A stretch of 64,000 nt of DNA from Tenebrio molitor. Its lineage: Eukaryota; Arthropoda; Insecta; Coleoptera; Tenebrionidae. Under the pieces are notes generated by a model. The model saw nothing but the letters and a program-made list of their open reading frames with translations, was not told the origin of the DNA and searched no databases. Position 1 is the stretch's first letter. The number at the start of each line of letters is the position of its first letter. Location of the stretch: NCBI RefSeq assembly GCF_963966145.1, contig NC_091054.1, forward strand, positions 5,394,001-5,458,000, given 5' to 3'. Shown piece by piece: positions 1 to 11,673 of this stretch. A program made the position numbers and the translations under genes.

Positions 1-3000
1 AATTGTTTTTTAAGGATCCTTTGATATTACTGTTTAATTTTTGACTTACCTTGGTGTAACGTACACAAAATTAATGCAACGCTAAAAACTAGAAAAACTA
101 GTTTTATGACGCACGAAATCATTATCTCGGATGAATAGATGACGCCTCATATTTCAACCTAATTTCCAAAATATTTGTCATTTTCTTAGGACCTGCATTG
201 ACCTAACACATTTAGAGCAAACTTGGTCGCAAATAATGAATCAGAAAACTCAGTCACCTGTCTAATCACATGACAAAAAGCAAACAAATAAAAATCCCAA
301 ATATAAACTTCAGTAAATCATTTTCCACTTCATGCCATCAATTTCTTATTTGCATTCTTTTCTACATTTTAATCGCTGATATGTAATTACTCCCGATGAT
401 TATGCGAATTTATAATTCTCACAATTATACCGCACACAACTGATTAAATGATCGAAACTAACAATTTCTTGAGGAATATTTTGTTTTGCGGCGCAAATAA
501 TACAATTCATTAAAAATCAAGGACCTGCAATTACGCACTAGAGCAAACGATCAAATTTACAAATATAGCATAGCTAGTACCGCTAACAATGACAATTTTT
601 CCTCGGATTTGTTGATTGCACGTTCTAAAAATTATTACTCGTATAACTGTAACCGATACAGGTAATACTCGTGAGTAAGATCTTTACGTAAGCGTGCATT
701 TGCACCATTTCGCAACATTGCATCTAATCTTCCTGAGAAGTGAAAAATCTGGATGTTCCATACAGGGCTTTCGTAACGTTTTTCTGACAGTTGTAGATTT
801 TTCCTCAACTTGTCAAAAGCGGTCCAGGTATTCATTCTGTTCTATTGATTAGGTCTAATTCAGAATGTAAATAGCAGCAGTACGTTGCACATCTTTTGTT
901 GTGGTTTGTGGGGACGGCGTTCGCACGATATTATAAATTTAGTTAGAGACAAGACACTCCAAAACAACGACGCTAGTGTAACGTGCCACCTCCACACACA
1001 AACTTTGTTAAATGGTGTGAAATATAACAACAAATAGGTAAGTCTCGTTTATTTTTTTTTCTACTTTGTGGAATTATTTTTGTTATTTTTAACGCTTTCG
1101 GTTCTTGCCAAAATTTGACAATTTTTCACTCGAGTTTAATTTTTTTATCGGGAAGTATTTTATCTGTATTTTTTTAGAGAATGCTAAATTTTTGCCAACG
1201 ACGATTACGAAGTCCTGCAAATGGAAAATACATTTTGTTTTGATAATTTTCCAATCAATACTGGATGTGAATTTTATGATAATGTAAATGCTGATTAACT
1301 GTAAATTTCGCAAACTATCCAGAGTGCGTAATGTTTTATTTTAGATATTTATTACCGAAAATATTTGACTGAAATATTTTTTGTAAAATCAAAAATAGAC
1401 AGAAAAAGAATTAAATAATTGGATGAAATTAAAACAAAACATAAAACATTAAAAGTGCCAGAAATATCTATTACATATTTTTGAAAAAATAGACAGTTAT
1501 TGATTATTACAGATTTTATTAGGCAGTTTAATAAGAATTAAAAATGCATGAAAGTTATTTTTTTGGATGTTAATTTAAAATGAAAATAAAACATATTTGC
1601 TTGTGTACATTTTTGGAAAGTTTAGTTTAGCTGGGTTCTGGACGATCAATTCAAAAAATTAATTTGAAAAAAATACAGAATTTTTACTCTCAAGCTTTTC
1701 ACATAATTTTTGATTTAATTCTGAACAAAACCGTCCTAATATTCCAAGAACCGAAAAATTATTAAATATATTCTTGACCACTCTGTACGACTAGACTGGG
1801 TGGGGTAATTGGGAAAACCTTAATTCAAATAATAAATTTTCGTTACATAATTTGAAGTTGTGGTAATTTCTCCTCCGTAGTTATGAATGACTTAAACCTG
1901 CAGACATTTTTCCTAGTTTTTTCTTTCTAATATCATGAATTGTTTTGTCGCTTAAATTTGTCTATATGTAATTACTTTAAAACAAATCTTCAATTGGTCC
2001 AATTAACAGACAACGCAAGTGTAATCTTTCATCAAGACGTAATTTGTTTAAATGACTGTGACATCTTGCTTTCGTACTAGAACGTCATAAAAATACTGAA
2101 ATACGTATTTCCACTTTCCGTACGTTTTACCACCAAATTCCAAATGTCGTGAATTAATTAAAATTTCATTCGATATCGCAGAAAAACCGCACAATTATTT
2201 TACAGTTATTCATCATGTTTCTGTCAGAGCGGGTTAAAATGCCAAGATCTGTGATCTCTAATCAGTCTTTGACGTAACAGTCGTAGTTTTTATCAGTTTT
2301 GAGATATTTTGTCCTAGCTGTGTTGTTCTTAACACTCAAAATAAAGTAGCAATTAATTGATAACATCAAATATGATTCCTTGCGAGATAAGCGCCACCAT
2401 GTTGTGTTATTAGAAAATTAAAATTACGAGTAATTAAGGAGTACAAAGAATTTTCTTTTGCTTGACATTAAAACAACAATTGTAACTTATAGATGTTTAC
2501 ATATTTATATTGCTGCGTGGTAAATTGTCTAACAGATCAATTGATTGTGATCATCGTCAAATCAGTCCAACAATCACTCGAATTGTGAAAATATGTCGGT
2601 ACTTCAGAGAATTAGATTATACACAGGTGGCACTCTACAGTCACAGAAAAATTTTTATGGCACTCAAATGGACTCTTCAGTAGCTGTTTAGAAACCAAAA
2701 GAGTTTTATCGCAGATTTGCTAAACAAGGTTCGCACAATTTACACAGTCTTAGGTCACAAAGTCCTTAAATAAAGTCGGTGCTGTGAATTTCAATTATAA
2801 TTAATCTTGGCTTGGAGGTTGTTGGATGTACATTTTAGAGTCTTCTGGGATTCATTCAATTAAAGTTTTACGTTGTGTTGTTCCTTCGTTATCCAACTAT
2901 TCAGGGTTTGGAGAGTGGAGAAAAATGGTTAATTTATTATTGCCGAGATAATGTGCAGGTCACATAAACTGGAGCAAACAGTAGATAATGTTTGTAAATG

Positions 3001-4043
3001 GTGAAAAAGTACGGTTCTTGCAGTCAATTAGAAGTGTTAGAGAAATGACAATTCCATCTGCCTGTTGGATTTTTCTGAAGGATATTTCTTAAAAAACAGA
3101 ATCTTTTAATCTTTAAAACCTGACAGCTGAAAGTTTATTTAGAGCCCAGATTTCAAGAGGAAGAGGAATTAATGGAAGTTACAGCCACAAACACACTGTA
3201 TTATGCAGTGGAAAGCACTTTCCGATTAATGCCCTTCAAATCAAGCATTACCTGCTTCGCGGAAGTTTGACAGTTCGACGTTATCGATGAAGTTGTTCAG
3301 TCTCTTGTTACGCCATATTTTCCCCCTCTTGGCTTGTTTCAGTCTCATAAATTACAACAGACTGTGCCAAAATATTTTGAGCAAAAGCTTTGTCTTTGTC
3401 AGTTTGGTCGCGACTTTTTTCACAATAAAACGTGTGCGGGATATGAACGACGAACGTCCTCTAAAGGCCTCAACCTGTTGACATTTTTCTAAAGCACGCT
3501 ACACAAAAGAGGAGGGACCAAGAACAAGACCCATAAGTTAATAAACTATCAGCAATTTTAATCAATCAACAGGTAATACATTTTGTTTTTAATATTGTTT
3601 GTCTAAAATGCCTCTTCAGTTATTAACATATGTCTCACTAAATTCTTACCAATTATTGCTTTATTTTATATAATTTTTGTTCGACCGATTTAGCTTTTGT
3701 GAAACAATATTTATATTTCTAGTTTTGTTTTAAGTACAAAAACAAATGTATCAGAAGTTTATTGTTAACACTACTACGACATCAGACATTATTTTTTATT
3801 TGTGGCAAAATTATTGTTTTATAGAAAAATAAAAATGTCTACCATGAAGTCTCTGTATTATGATTATGATAATTGCGAGGAGCAACGTTTTGTACAGAAT
3901 CAGGAAATGTGTGAGCTTTCCCTTTTAAAATAACTAAAAAGAAACACGTTCTCAATTAGTTTTTCTAAATATTTCGGCGTCAAAATGAGCATTTTGTGAC
4001 ACTGAAAACAGTTCCACCAAGTTCAATTTTATAGCATCGTTTC
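1..4043. other. AT-rich intergenic DNA, no gene seen
   Basis: Only short chance reading frames are present (all under about 75 codons) and none resembles a known protein. No clear inverted-repeat element, tRNA or satellite was recognised. It may contain regulatory DNA of an upstream gene or of the globin pair, but nothing specific can be supported. Confidence 0.6.
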
Positions 4044-4262
4044 TAGTGATTGTTGAATATGGGGTTGGTATTGATAATAATAAATGTCAGTGTTAAATTT
4101 GATGTCATTTGAATCTGAATTCATGTTTTGGATGAAAATAAACTATCAAGGGGGTAGATTATTATTGTAATAACATTTGGGAGACAATTTAAATTTTAAT
4201 TTTCAATTAAATTGCATTGCTTCATCAATACCAACCCCATTCCATTAAAATAAAAGTCACTA
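4044..4262 (+). mobile_element. MITE family A, copy 1 (~219 bp)
   Basis: A short non-coding element with imperfect terminal inverted repeats. The left end reads TAGTGATTGTTGAATATGGG and the right end is the inverse, with a shared GGGGTTGGTATTGA block near both ends. The termini are flanked by TA, as expected for Tc1/mariner-type insertion. Two more copies lie at 14042-14247 (reverse orientation) and 43534-43871 (same orientation, with an insertion). The recurrence at three unrelated sites with the same ends is what shows it is mobile. Confidence 0.8.
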
Positions 4263-5440
4263 GATATTGATTTGGAGCGTCAAAGTTTTAGACTTTTACA
4301 AAAATGTTCTGCAACGTCTTTGCAGTTCCTTGGATCATTGACCGCGAAGCGGAACTGTTCTAGGTCGGACCCTTCTTGCTAATTTACCATCACCAACCTA
4401 TTGGTGATGATCTCATTAAATTCGATGTGCCTTATCAATCACGAAAACAATGTTTTAAAGAATTTCTTCTAGAGATTGTTCAACAATTATTTCCTGTGGA
4501 TTGTGATAAAGTTTTATCTTAAAATACCTAAGAAATGTTTAACAAAAGAGAATTTATTTTAATTTTTATTGGGACCCCGAGAAGATGTGCAAACCGTTCA
4601 TAATAAAGAGTTTCTCGATGAAACATTTCAAGCGTCAGTGAAACGTGAAGAAAAGAAAAAAGCAAACGAAGAGTCCGTAACTAGTCTAGTTTAATTATAT
4701 CAGTCTCAATTTAAGACTGTGACATAAATAAATAGGACCCTGATGTTAAATATGGTGTGCACTAAGTGACTCTTTATATCCGAAACATTTATTGTATTAA
4801 TACAGAGAGAGTGTTTATTATTAATATCTTCATCCTGTGAAATTCACGTTACACTCTGAAAATAGTAGGTAATTTAGTAACGGATGTGCATGACGGTAAT
4901 TTGCAACAAAAGATCTGGCAGTTCATTTGGCTCCATGAAATGGGGATAATGAAACTGACAATATCATGATAATGGTGTTGTTTTCCATGCAAATAAATTT
5001 AAATTAACATCATCACGACTCCGGAAGTTTTCCATTTCAAAATGGCGCAAATTCAATTACGTAACATTTACACCAGTAGTGTAAAAATGCGTTAACGAGG
5101 GCTGACTTAAGTCGGTGTACGCCGGCTCTGTCTTAACAAAATTCCTCAAAGTAAAATCTTGTCTTTCTTTTTTGTGTCTAGGGACAGATTTGGAAACTGT
5201 ATCTGTTAGTGACTTGCTTTAACATGTATGACCTCCAGTCCAACGCTCATTGTCTGGCAATAATTGCATCGTTTATCGTTTATTTATTGAAACCGAGGTG
5301 ATGAACCTCCAATTTGCGAGTTTTATTTTAAGCTCGCATCAATCAATCGTCATTAAACCATTAATTTCCTTCACCCGAAAGAAAAAACTTGCCCGTAAAG
5401 CCATTCGAACTAATTCTTCAATAAGATCAAGGCCGATTTA
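4263..5440. other. Intergenic DNA upstream of globin 1
   Basis: No coding region or recognised element. The proximal part presumably contains regulatory sequence for the globin gene that starts at 5602, but no binding site can be named with confidence. Confidence 0.5.
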
Positions 5441-5442
5441 CT

Positions 5443-5502
5443 TATATATATCTACACAAAGCCGAAATAAATTTAAATTTGAATAGAGAGCGAGGAGTAA
5501 GT
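5443..5502 (+). promoter_or_regulatory. Putative TATA box, leader exon and 5' UTR donor of globin 1
   Basis: TATATATA at 5443-5450 would place transcription start near 5470-5475. A strong donor, GTAAGT, lies at 5497-5502, and an acceptor (TTCTTTTGCAG) ends at 5591, ten bases before the ATG. This predicts a short non-coding leader exon and a ~95 bp 5' UTR intron. The second globin gene has a matching acceptor just before its ATG, which supports the model. No transcript evidence is available. Confidence 0.5.
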
Positions 5503-5601
5503 GTCGTAAAAAAGGATGTCCACTCGAGTCCACGATTAAGATGCGAGCAGTGCTCCACTCGTATCGCCATTAAAGCCATTTTCTTTTGCAGCGTAGTAAT
5601 C

Positions 5602-6195
5602 ATGGGAGTCATAACGAGCTCATTAGGCTATTACATGTCCAGGACGGACGATCCCGATCCAGTGACGACGCTCACGTCGAGAGACAGGTTTCTGGTCCAG
5701 TCGTCGTGGGTGCCGGTCAAGAAGGACCTGACGGGCAACGGAGTGGCGCTTCTTCTGCTGTAAGTGCACACGGTAGAGCCTGACCGAGTTAAGTGTCGCG
5801 GTTCCAGGTACTTCGACAAGTTCCCCGAAGAGAAGAAACACTTCCCGTTCAAAGACGTCCCGAAGGAGGAGCTGCGGAAGTCGAAGAAGTTCCACGCACA
5901 TTGTAACAACGTCATGACGGCTCTCGATGCCATCGTTTTTAATATCGCCGACGGGGAGCTGATCGTCAACCTGTTGGAGAAGCTCGGGAGGAGCCACAAC
6001 AGACACGGGATCAAACCGTCGTCGTTTGGGGTAGATTTCTGCAGGGTTTAGAGAATTCGACTAAACTGCGTTCTTTTGCAGAATCTTAAGGAGACGGTGA
6101 CGGAGTTGTTTAGCGGATTTATGACCAAAGAGGAAGTACAAGTCTGGGGGAAGTTGTTCGATGTCGCTGCTGGAGTCATCTCGAAGTATTTATAA
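5602..6195 (+). CDS. Globin 1, predicted N-myristoylated, 3 coding exons
   Basis: Heme-binding globin of 164 residues. Coding exons are 5602-5759, 5808-6030 and 6082-6195, with introns of 48 and 51 bp. The splices fall at phase 2 in helix B and phase 0 in helix G, matching the ancestral animal globin positions B12.2 and G7.0. Visible landmarks are Phe65 (CD1) in KHFPF, distal His84 (E7) in HCNNVM and proximal His116 (F8) in GRSHNRH. The protein starts MGVITSS, a good N-myristoylation signal, so it may be membrane-attached like globin X-type proteins; this is inferred. The start is fixed by the splice acceptor 10 bases upstream and by alignment with the second copy. Helix position G6 is Gly where the neighbour has Trp. 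Likely role is oxygen binding or redox/NO chemistry rather than bulk transport. It pairs with a tandem paralogue 2.6 kb downstream. A poly(A) signal AATAAA is at 6405. Confidence 0.95.
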
Positions 6196-6404
6196 GTCAT
6201 TTTATTGTTGTCTGTGTTTTTATACTGCAGTTTTATCAACTGACCAAATCTTAACGATGACATTTATTATCCTATTAATATTACAATAATATTAACAGTG
6301 CATTCTAAGTTTTACTGGTCATCAATTAATACATTTGTTATCGTGTTCGTATCAGCTTCAAGGTTATCAGGTAATCTAATACTAAATAAGCCCTAACGTC
6401 ACTT

Positions 6405-6410
6405 AATAAA
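6405..6410 (+). terminator. Poly(A) signal candidate, globin 1
   Basis: AATAAA about 210 bp after the stop codon, the first canonical hexamer downstream on this strand. Confidence 0.5.
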
Positions 6411-8037
6411 ATAAATGTGTTCGATATGTATGCAACCAGTTATACACAACTGTATAATATATTGCGTACATATTTTTTCTAATTTTCTTTTGAGATTTTC
6501 CGACTTTCCACACCTCCAAACACTTGACCGTAATTTAATTTTGTAATTTTTGATATTACTGATGCCGATTTAGTTTCTACAAATTGCACAATTTTAACTT
6601 TGCACCAGTCAGACATTGAGCAATGGCGATATCTAAAGAGAACTAAGATAAAATCAGGGGAATCTTGCGAAAAATAAAGAAACTAAAAAACAACATTACG
6701 CTTTTATCATTTTTCTTATCGATGTAAAGTACAAATTGAGTGCGTTTTGTACTTCGAGGGTAACGACGATTTAGGAGGATGTGGCGCACAAGGTTTAATC
6801 TAGAATTTTCGAAATCTAGTTCTGCTTAATTAAATAATTGATTTGGAGTGCACTCAGATACAATTTATCTTGGTTACTTTTGAATGTTGTCTTTTTATTT
6901 TTAAATTGTTGTAGAGTGTTATAAGTTGTTCTTATATAAAGCGTCTGCTTTGAAGTGGTTAGGTCGTCCTGTGTAGATATGATGTGTCATTTCCTAATAA
7001 AATTTTATTTAATAGAAATTGTGTTATTTGTATTTAAAAAACCTCTCTGATGTGAACGTAAGACTTGAATGCTGCGATAAAAAGAAATTTAGGTTAAAAA
7101 TAAATAATAAAAATAGAATACTAGAATATCGGGGAAATAACAATGCAGATGAAGGTAATTATTAAAAGACTAAAAAATGTAAGTGATAACTGACGATGAA
7201 GGAAAAGAAAAATAAAATAGCGAACAAAAACAAATAATATTAAAACAAATTAATACGCAAATATTGTAGACTTTAAGGATAAGAAAATTTTTGGAATAAA
7301 TAGGAGAATAAAATATGATTATGAAATTAGTAAATATGACAAATTTTAAATAACCTCAGATAATAATATATCAAGAAACAAATAGAATATAAAAATATAC
7401 AGTAGATGCGACATTAAATATGTAAGGAAACTTTTATTAGAGCGTATCAGTAATCTATTTTATTTTTATGAAATTTTAATCGCCTATGACGTTTTGATAA
7501 TACCAAAAATAATCACATCGAAAAAAATTCAACTTGGGTTTATTTTTGTATCAATAAAAAGAATAAACCGACAATTCTACCGAAGTTTCAGCTGGGACGA
7601 AATTAAATGTCCGAAATTATCACAATGTCGAAATCTATTTAGGCGTCTACCTTAATCAGATTATTTAGAAACGAGTTCAAACTCTGATTTTTGCTACCTG
7701 GTACTTCCCTTATCAGTAAAAAATAAGATAAAGAACAAGGCAATAGAAATCAATCACAAGAATTTTGCAATAATCCAAATTGGAATCAATTTTTATTTCA
7801 ACGCAATATAATTCGATTTTCTGCACATCTTCACTTCAAATCTCTTTGAGTTCATGTTTCCTGAATGAGAACCTTACATAAGAGATGCACAATTGGGAAG
7901 ATTACGCAACATTACACTCAGTAACATTCATAGAATTAAATCAAACAAGACCGAAGATTATTTATGCAACAACAAATATGATATGATTTAATTTAAAAAA
8001 TACTTGTCTGATGCAGCCGATATGATTTTGAAACCCA
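6411..8037. other. Spacer between the two globin genes
   Basis: AT-rich, with no open frame that looks like a protein and no clear repeat unit. A second AATAAA lies near 6996. It probably includes regulatory DNA for globin 2. Confidence 0.5.
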
Positions 8038-8187
8038 TATAAATACACCTTCGTTGATTAGATCTTGTCAGATTAAGTGTGGTGCGTTGCCAAGCTGCAT
8101 CCTCGATTGCGACAAGTGCATCAGACGACTTAACGCGTTTGACTTATTAATTTTTAGTGCGCGAAAATTGCATAATTTTAACCGAGT
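8038..8187 (+). promoter_or_regulatory. Putative core promoter and leader exon of globin 2
   Basis: TATAAATA at 8038-8045 is followed 30 bp later by an initiator-like TCAGATT at 8068-8074, the canonical insect TATA-to-start spacing. A consensus donor GTGAGTAG begins at 8186. An acceptor (TATCTTTGCAG) ends at 8841, two bases before the ATG context. This predicts a ~115 bp non-coding exon and a ~656 bp 5' UTR intron. The model is from sequence alone. Confidence 0.55.
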
Positions 8188-8843
8188 GAGTAGTTTTTTA
8201 TTTTTACCAAAATGCTGCAAGATTTCCTCACAGCCAATCACCGATGAGATATTTGCGGTTTTATTAATTACTACTTCACCGATCTCCAACAACTTTTGAA
8301 AGCAGTTTTAATTTTTTAAATCCTGATGAAGAATTAACTTAACACTACTACTGTGTTCAAATATATTGGCAGTAGTTTAACGCGAATTGTGACAGTCAGA
8401 AAGATCAAACAGTGTAGACCAACTGAACCAGTCTGAGCGCAAATCTTCTTAATTGTTATTGTAAACGTGTTAGCAACAATTACGCTGTCAAAGTACAAGC
8501 TTTACAGGAAACAAGATTCTCTTGTCACTCCAGACGAAAGGATGTGCGTTCAAATAGTTATGTAATGGGTGCCCTCCAGTTAATGACAATGTAAATATTT
8601 GCAGTCAATATTGCAAATTGATTTTTTGTGTTGTGACATAATGTTGATGATTATGAAACAAATTCTAATTGTTTTAATGGTGAATTTGAACGAAGACAGT
8701 CTGATTAACATTATCTCCAAGTAACAAAAATTCGTAATCTTCTACTTGGAAAAATTTCCCAAGTATTTTATTTGTGTGATCGAAAATCGAGAGCTGCGAT
8801 AATTTTTTACGATTTCCGTTAGACATTCTTTATCTTTGCAGAA

Positions 8844-9449
8844 ATGGGGATGGTAACCAGTTCGTACTATTATTATATGAGCAGGACTGACGACCCTGAT
8901 CCTGTGACCAAGTTGACCTCTAGAGACATATACCTGGTGCAGTCCTCTTGGACCCCCCTCAAGAAAGACCTGACTGGATGGGGAGTAAAAATCGTCATTT
9001 TGTAAGTCGCTGGTTTGACTTTGCGCAACGATAATCGAGACATTTTAGTTTGTTTGAGAAATATCCGGAAGAGCATCAAAACTTCCCCTTCAGAGATATT
9101 CCATTTAAGGACTTGTCCTCCAGTAAGAAGTTCCACGCCCACTGCAGTAATGTTATGTACGCCGTGGACTCTATAATCGACAGTTTGAAAGACAGCGAGC
9201 TTCTGGTAAATATTTTGCAGAAGATTGGCAGGAATCATCACAGGAATAGCGTGAAACCGATTTCGTTTTGGGTAAGTTTGGTTGAAATGGTGAGGGGGGT
9301 GTAATAAATTGGGTGGTTTGTAGCATGTGAAGGAGATCATGTTGGAGTATTTCTCGAGGTTTATGTCGAAGGAGACTGTCGAGTCTTGGGATAAGGCGTT
9401 GCAGGCTGCTTTTGGGGTTGTGGGTGTCGAGTTGGACAAGGAAAAATGA
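8844..9449 (+). CDS. Globin 2, tandem paralogue, predicted N-myristoylated
   Basis: Heme-binding globin of 168 residues. Coding exons are 8844-9001, 9049-9271 and 9324-9449, with introns of 47 and 52 bp at B12.2 and G7.0. Exons 1 and 2 are exactly the same length (158 and 223 nt) as in globin 1 and the proteins are roughly half identical, so this is a tandem duplication. Distal His84 (in HCSNVM) and proximal His116 (in GRNHHR) are kept; helix G has the Phe-Trp expected before the second intron. The start MGMVTSS again fits N-myristoylation, and the block MSRTDDPDPVT is shared with the paralogue. The third exon is 12 nt longer and ends in a charged tail, VELDKEK, where globin 1 ends SKYL. A splice acceptor immediately upstream fixes the start. 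Cellular role is not known from sequence. Confidence 0.95.
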
Positions 9450-9872
9450 GGAGATTTGTTTTGTATGATTTTTATACTAGTTGTACCTTAATATACTTAA
9501 TTTTTGTTAATTAACACCAGTGACCATTTTCTTGTAATATATCATTAACACATTTACTATACACACTATTTCTTGTTTTATTGCGTCATGCTTTTTGCAG
9601 TAGTAAAAATACAAATGACAGTGACTCGTAAGTGGAGCTTACCACCATTAGTTGAAATTTATGCTGCTATCTTCAAACGGTTTCATTACAATTACTACAA
9701 TTAAAAAAGCGAATCAATACGTAACATCAGAGAAAAAATCAAAAAATATTTTGAATGTTCTGTGTCTCCTGGTTCAAAACACTTTGATTTGAGTGCCCTC
9801 TTAAGACTTATTGCCAATAAAATTTTAATTTGATGGGACTCATGCAAAACGAATTTACAAAAAAAAATGCCT
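9450..9872. other. Globin 2 3' region and spacer
   Basis: No gene. There is no canonical AATAAA close to the stop; the first is near 9812, so the poly(A) site is uncertain. Confidence 0.45.
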
Positions 9873-10123
9873 GGTAATTATACAGTTTAGGTCGACAAAT
9901 CTGACGCATGCGCAAATGGAACTCCGAAATTCCAAAACTCAGTGAATTTAAAACTGGGCTCAATATATACGGGTCCAGCATGAAGCATTGTCTGTTTTTA
10001 GGTACTTTAAATATTTAAAATAAATTGTTATTAAACAATATGGTAACATCGCTAGCAAAATCCGCGTGAGATTCAATCATTTGCGCATGCGTCAGATTTG
10101 TCGACCTAAAGTGTATAATTACC
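9873..10123. mobile_element. Inverted-repeat element (~251 bp)
   Basis: The two ends are inverse copies over about 46 bp, starting GGTAATTATAC and including GGTCGACAAATC and TGACGCATGCGCAAATG, with only one or two mismatches. The ~160 bp between them is not coding. This is the form of a MITE; no second copy is seen in the window. Confidence 0.75.
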
Positions 10124-10433
10124 AAATGCCTATTCTACAGTCTATTTTTTTAAGCAGCTGTCAGTGTCGAAACTTTATAAAAAAACCCAAAAACCCGTAC
10201 TTACCGACTAACTGTAGGTATAACAGTTTCTCCATGTCAAAATTGAGGTTATGTCTGCCTAACGTACCTAATTGAAATGTCCAACGCGGTTTTCTTACTC
10301 AATTCAGGTTTGTCGCCTTTCAACTCTTCGCAGTACCGAATCAGGGCAATTTATTCACGCTCTGTGAGGGGCTACCCACTACCTTTATTCACGATGGCAT
10401 CTTTTCAAATTATGTGCGTTAATTTTTCAACGC

Positions 10434-10734
10434 AAACAGTTATGCGCAATGACAGCGCCGATGACCTTGAACGGCTCGACGCTGACAACCTAAGAAGAGG
10501 GCATTTGGAAAAGGAAAATAGGAGTATAAAATAAATTTTTAAACTGTCAGCTGGAGTAGTGTCAAAAAAATGATAATAAAGCAATAAAGCTTGAACTACA
10601 TCGAATTTTTCAAAACTGACAGAAATTTGATGTCCCACTTTATTTGCCCGCAATAGTAAGTACATTGTGAAATGCACTATTTGCTACTTTCAATTCCTCA
10701 TAACACTTTGATAGCTGATTTTAAAAAAATACAC
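10434..10734 (+). repeat. Dispersed repeat, copy 1 (shared with 44.03-44.18 kb)
   Basis: A block around 10440-10492 containing GCAATGACAGCGCCGATGAC is almost identical to 44038-44092. After extra sequence here, the tail (TTGTGAAATGCAC... TGACAGCTGATTT-like, 10667-10730) also matches the other locus. The order is the same at both places, so the 44 kb copy looks like a shortened version. Identity of the element is unknown. Confidence 0.7.
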
Positions 10735-10901
10735 TATGGGCCAGTTTATAGAAAGAGAATTAAATATTTAATTCGAATAAAATTTTAATGCGCGATTAAC
10801 CCGTGAATCCGAAACTTCGATTGGTTCAATCTGATCACGTGTTTAGTTAATCTCGCATTTGATTACGATTTACTTAATTTCGCTTCTGTAAACTGGCCCT
10901 A
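10735..10901. mobile_element. TA-flanked MITE with GGGCCAGTTTA ends (~165 bp)
   Basis: The left end TATGGGCCAGTTTA is inverted at the right end as TAAACTGGCCCTA, and the match continues imperfectly for about 28 bp. TA flanks both ends. It directly abuts the dispersed repeat to its left. Confidence 0.7.
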
Positions 10902-11513
10902 TACGTTCTACAATAATTTATTATTATTATTTGCAATTTTTCGTCGCTTCGCAAAGTAGAAATTTTCTGAGTTTGTTAAAACCACAGAAAACCACGACCG
11001 GCCTGTTCAAAAGTGTAGTTTGAGTGAGCCCCGCACAACGCTAGTGTACGAGTGTTTTTTAGGGATATTATTCATCTTAAGTTTTTGTCACTGAGAATTT
11101 TTCTTGTTCAAATGACATTATGAATTTAAACCTTGTTTTTTGCTGTTTTGAAATTCAATGAATGAATTTTTTCCTTACTGTTCGTTGTTTTTGTGTTTAG
11201 TCTTGTTATTTAATTACGTATATTATTATTTTTAGTGAAGCACCAGTTTTGTGATGCCCTCATCGGCGGAAATTGGCTCTTTCTCGAAAACATTTTCATA
11301 ATGCATATTCAGGTCCCTAAAATGCAAAATTATCACTCACTCTTCTTCAATTTATGACTGGTGTTGCCACCTCTCGCGAGTAGTTCCAACGATTTCGTCC
11401 TCGTCCAGCACGCAGGACCCTTGCGTCCTACATCGCGAGTTCACTTGCCCCGCACCAGATTTTCCCTCCAGTCCTGCCGATAAAAATCAAAACACCATTT
11501 AAAACTAGAATTT
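10902..11513. other. Spacer downstream of the MOXD1-like gene
   Basis: No gene. A slightly GC-richer patch lies around 11350-11480 but has no convincing frame. Confidence 0.45.
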
Positions 11514-11519
11514 TTTATT
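11514..11519 (-). terminator. Poly(A) signal candidate of the MOXD1-like gene
   Basis: AATAAA on the - strand about 155 bp after the stop codon at 11674-11676. Confidence 0.5.
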
Positions 11520-11673
11520 AAGTACAAAACTCATCGAATACATGTATCCGCATCATGACTTATCTTAACTCACAGCATTATTGAACTTAAGACTACTCAT
11601 AAATAATTATTTGGTGAATATTGATATGTACAATGATGTTTCTTATTTACATCGTCACGAACCGGTCAACTCG

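Noticed and set aside
5623..6014. Antisense 127-codon frames over globin 1
   Set aside because: Shadows of the globin exons and introns on the opposite strand; no protein similarity.
8873..9439. 188-codon antisense frame over globin 2
   Set aside because: Runs across exons and introns of a well-supported gene; chance opening.
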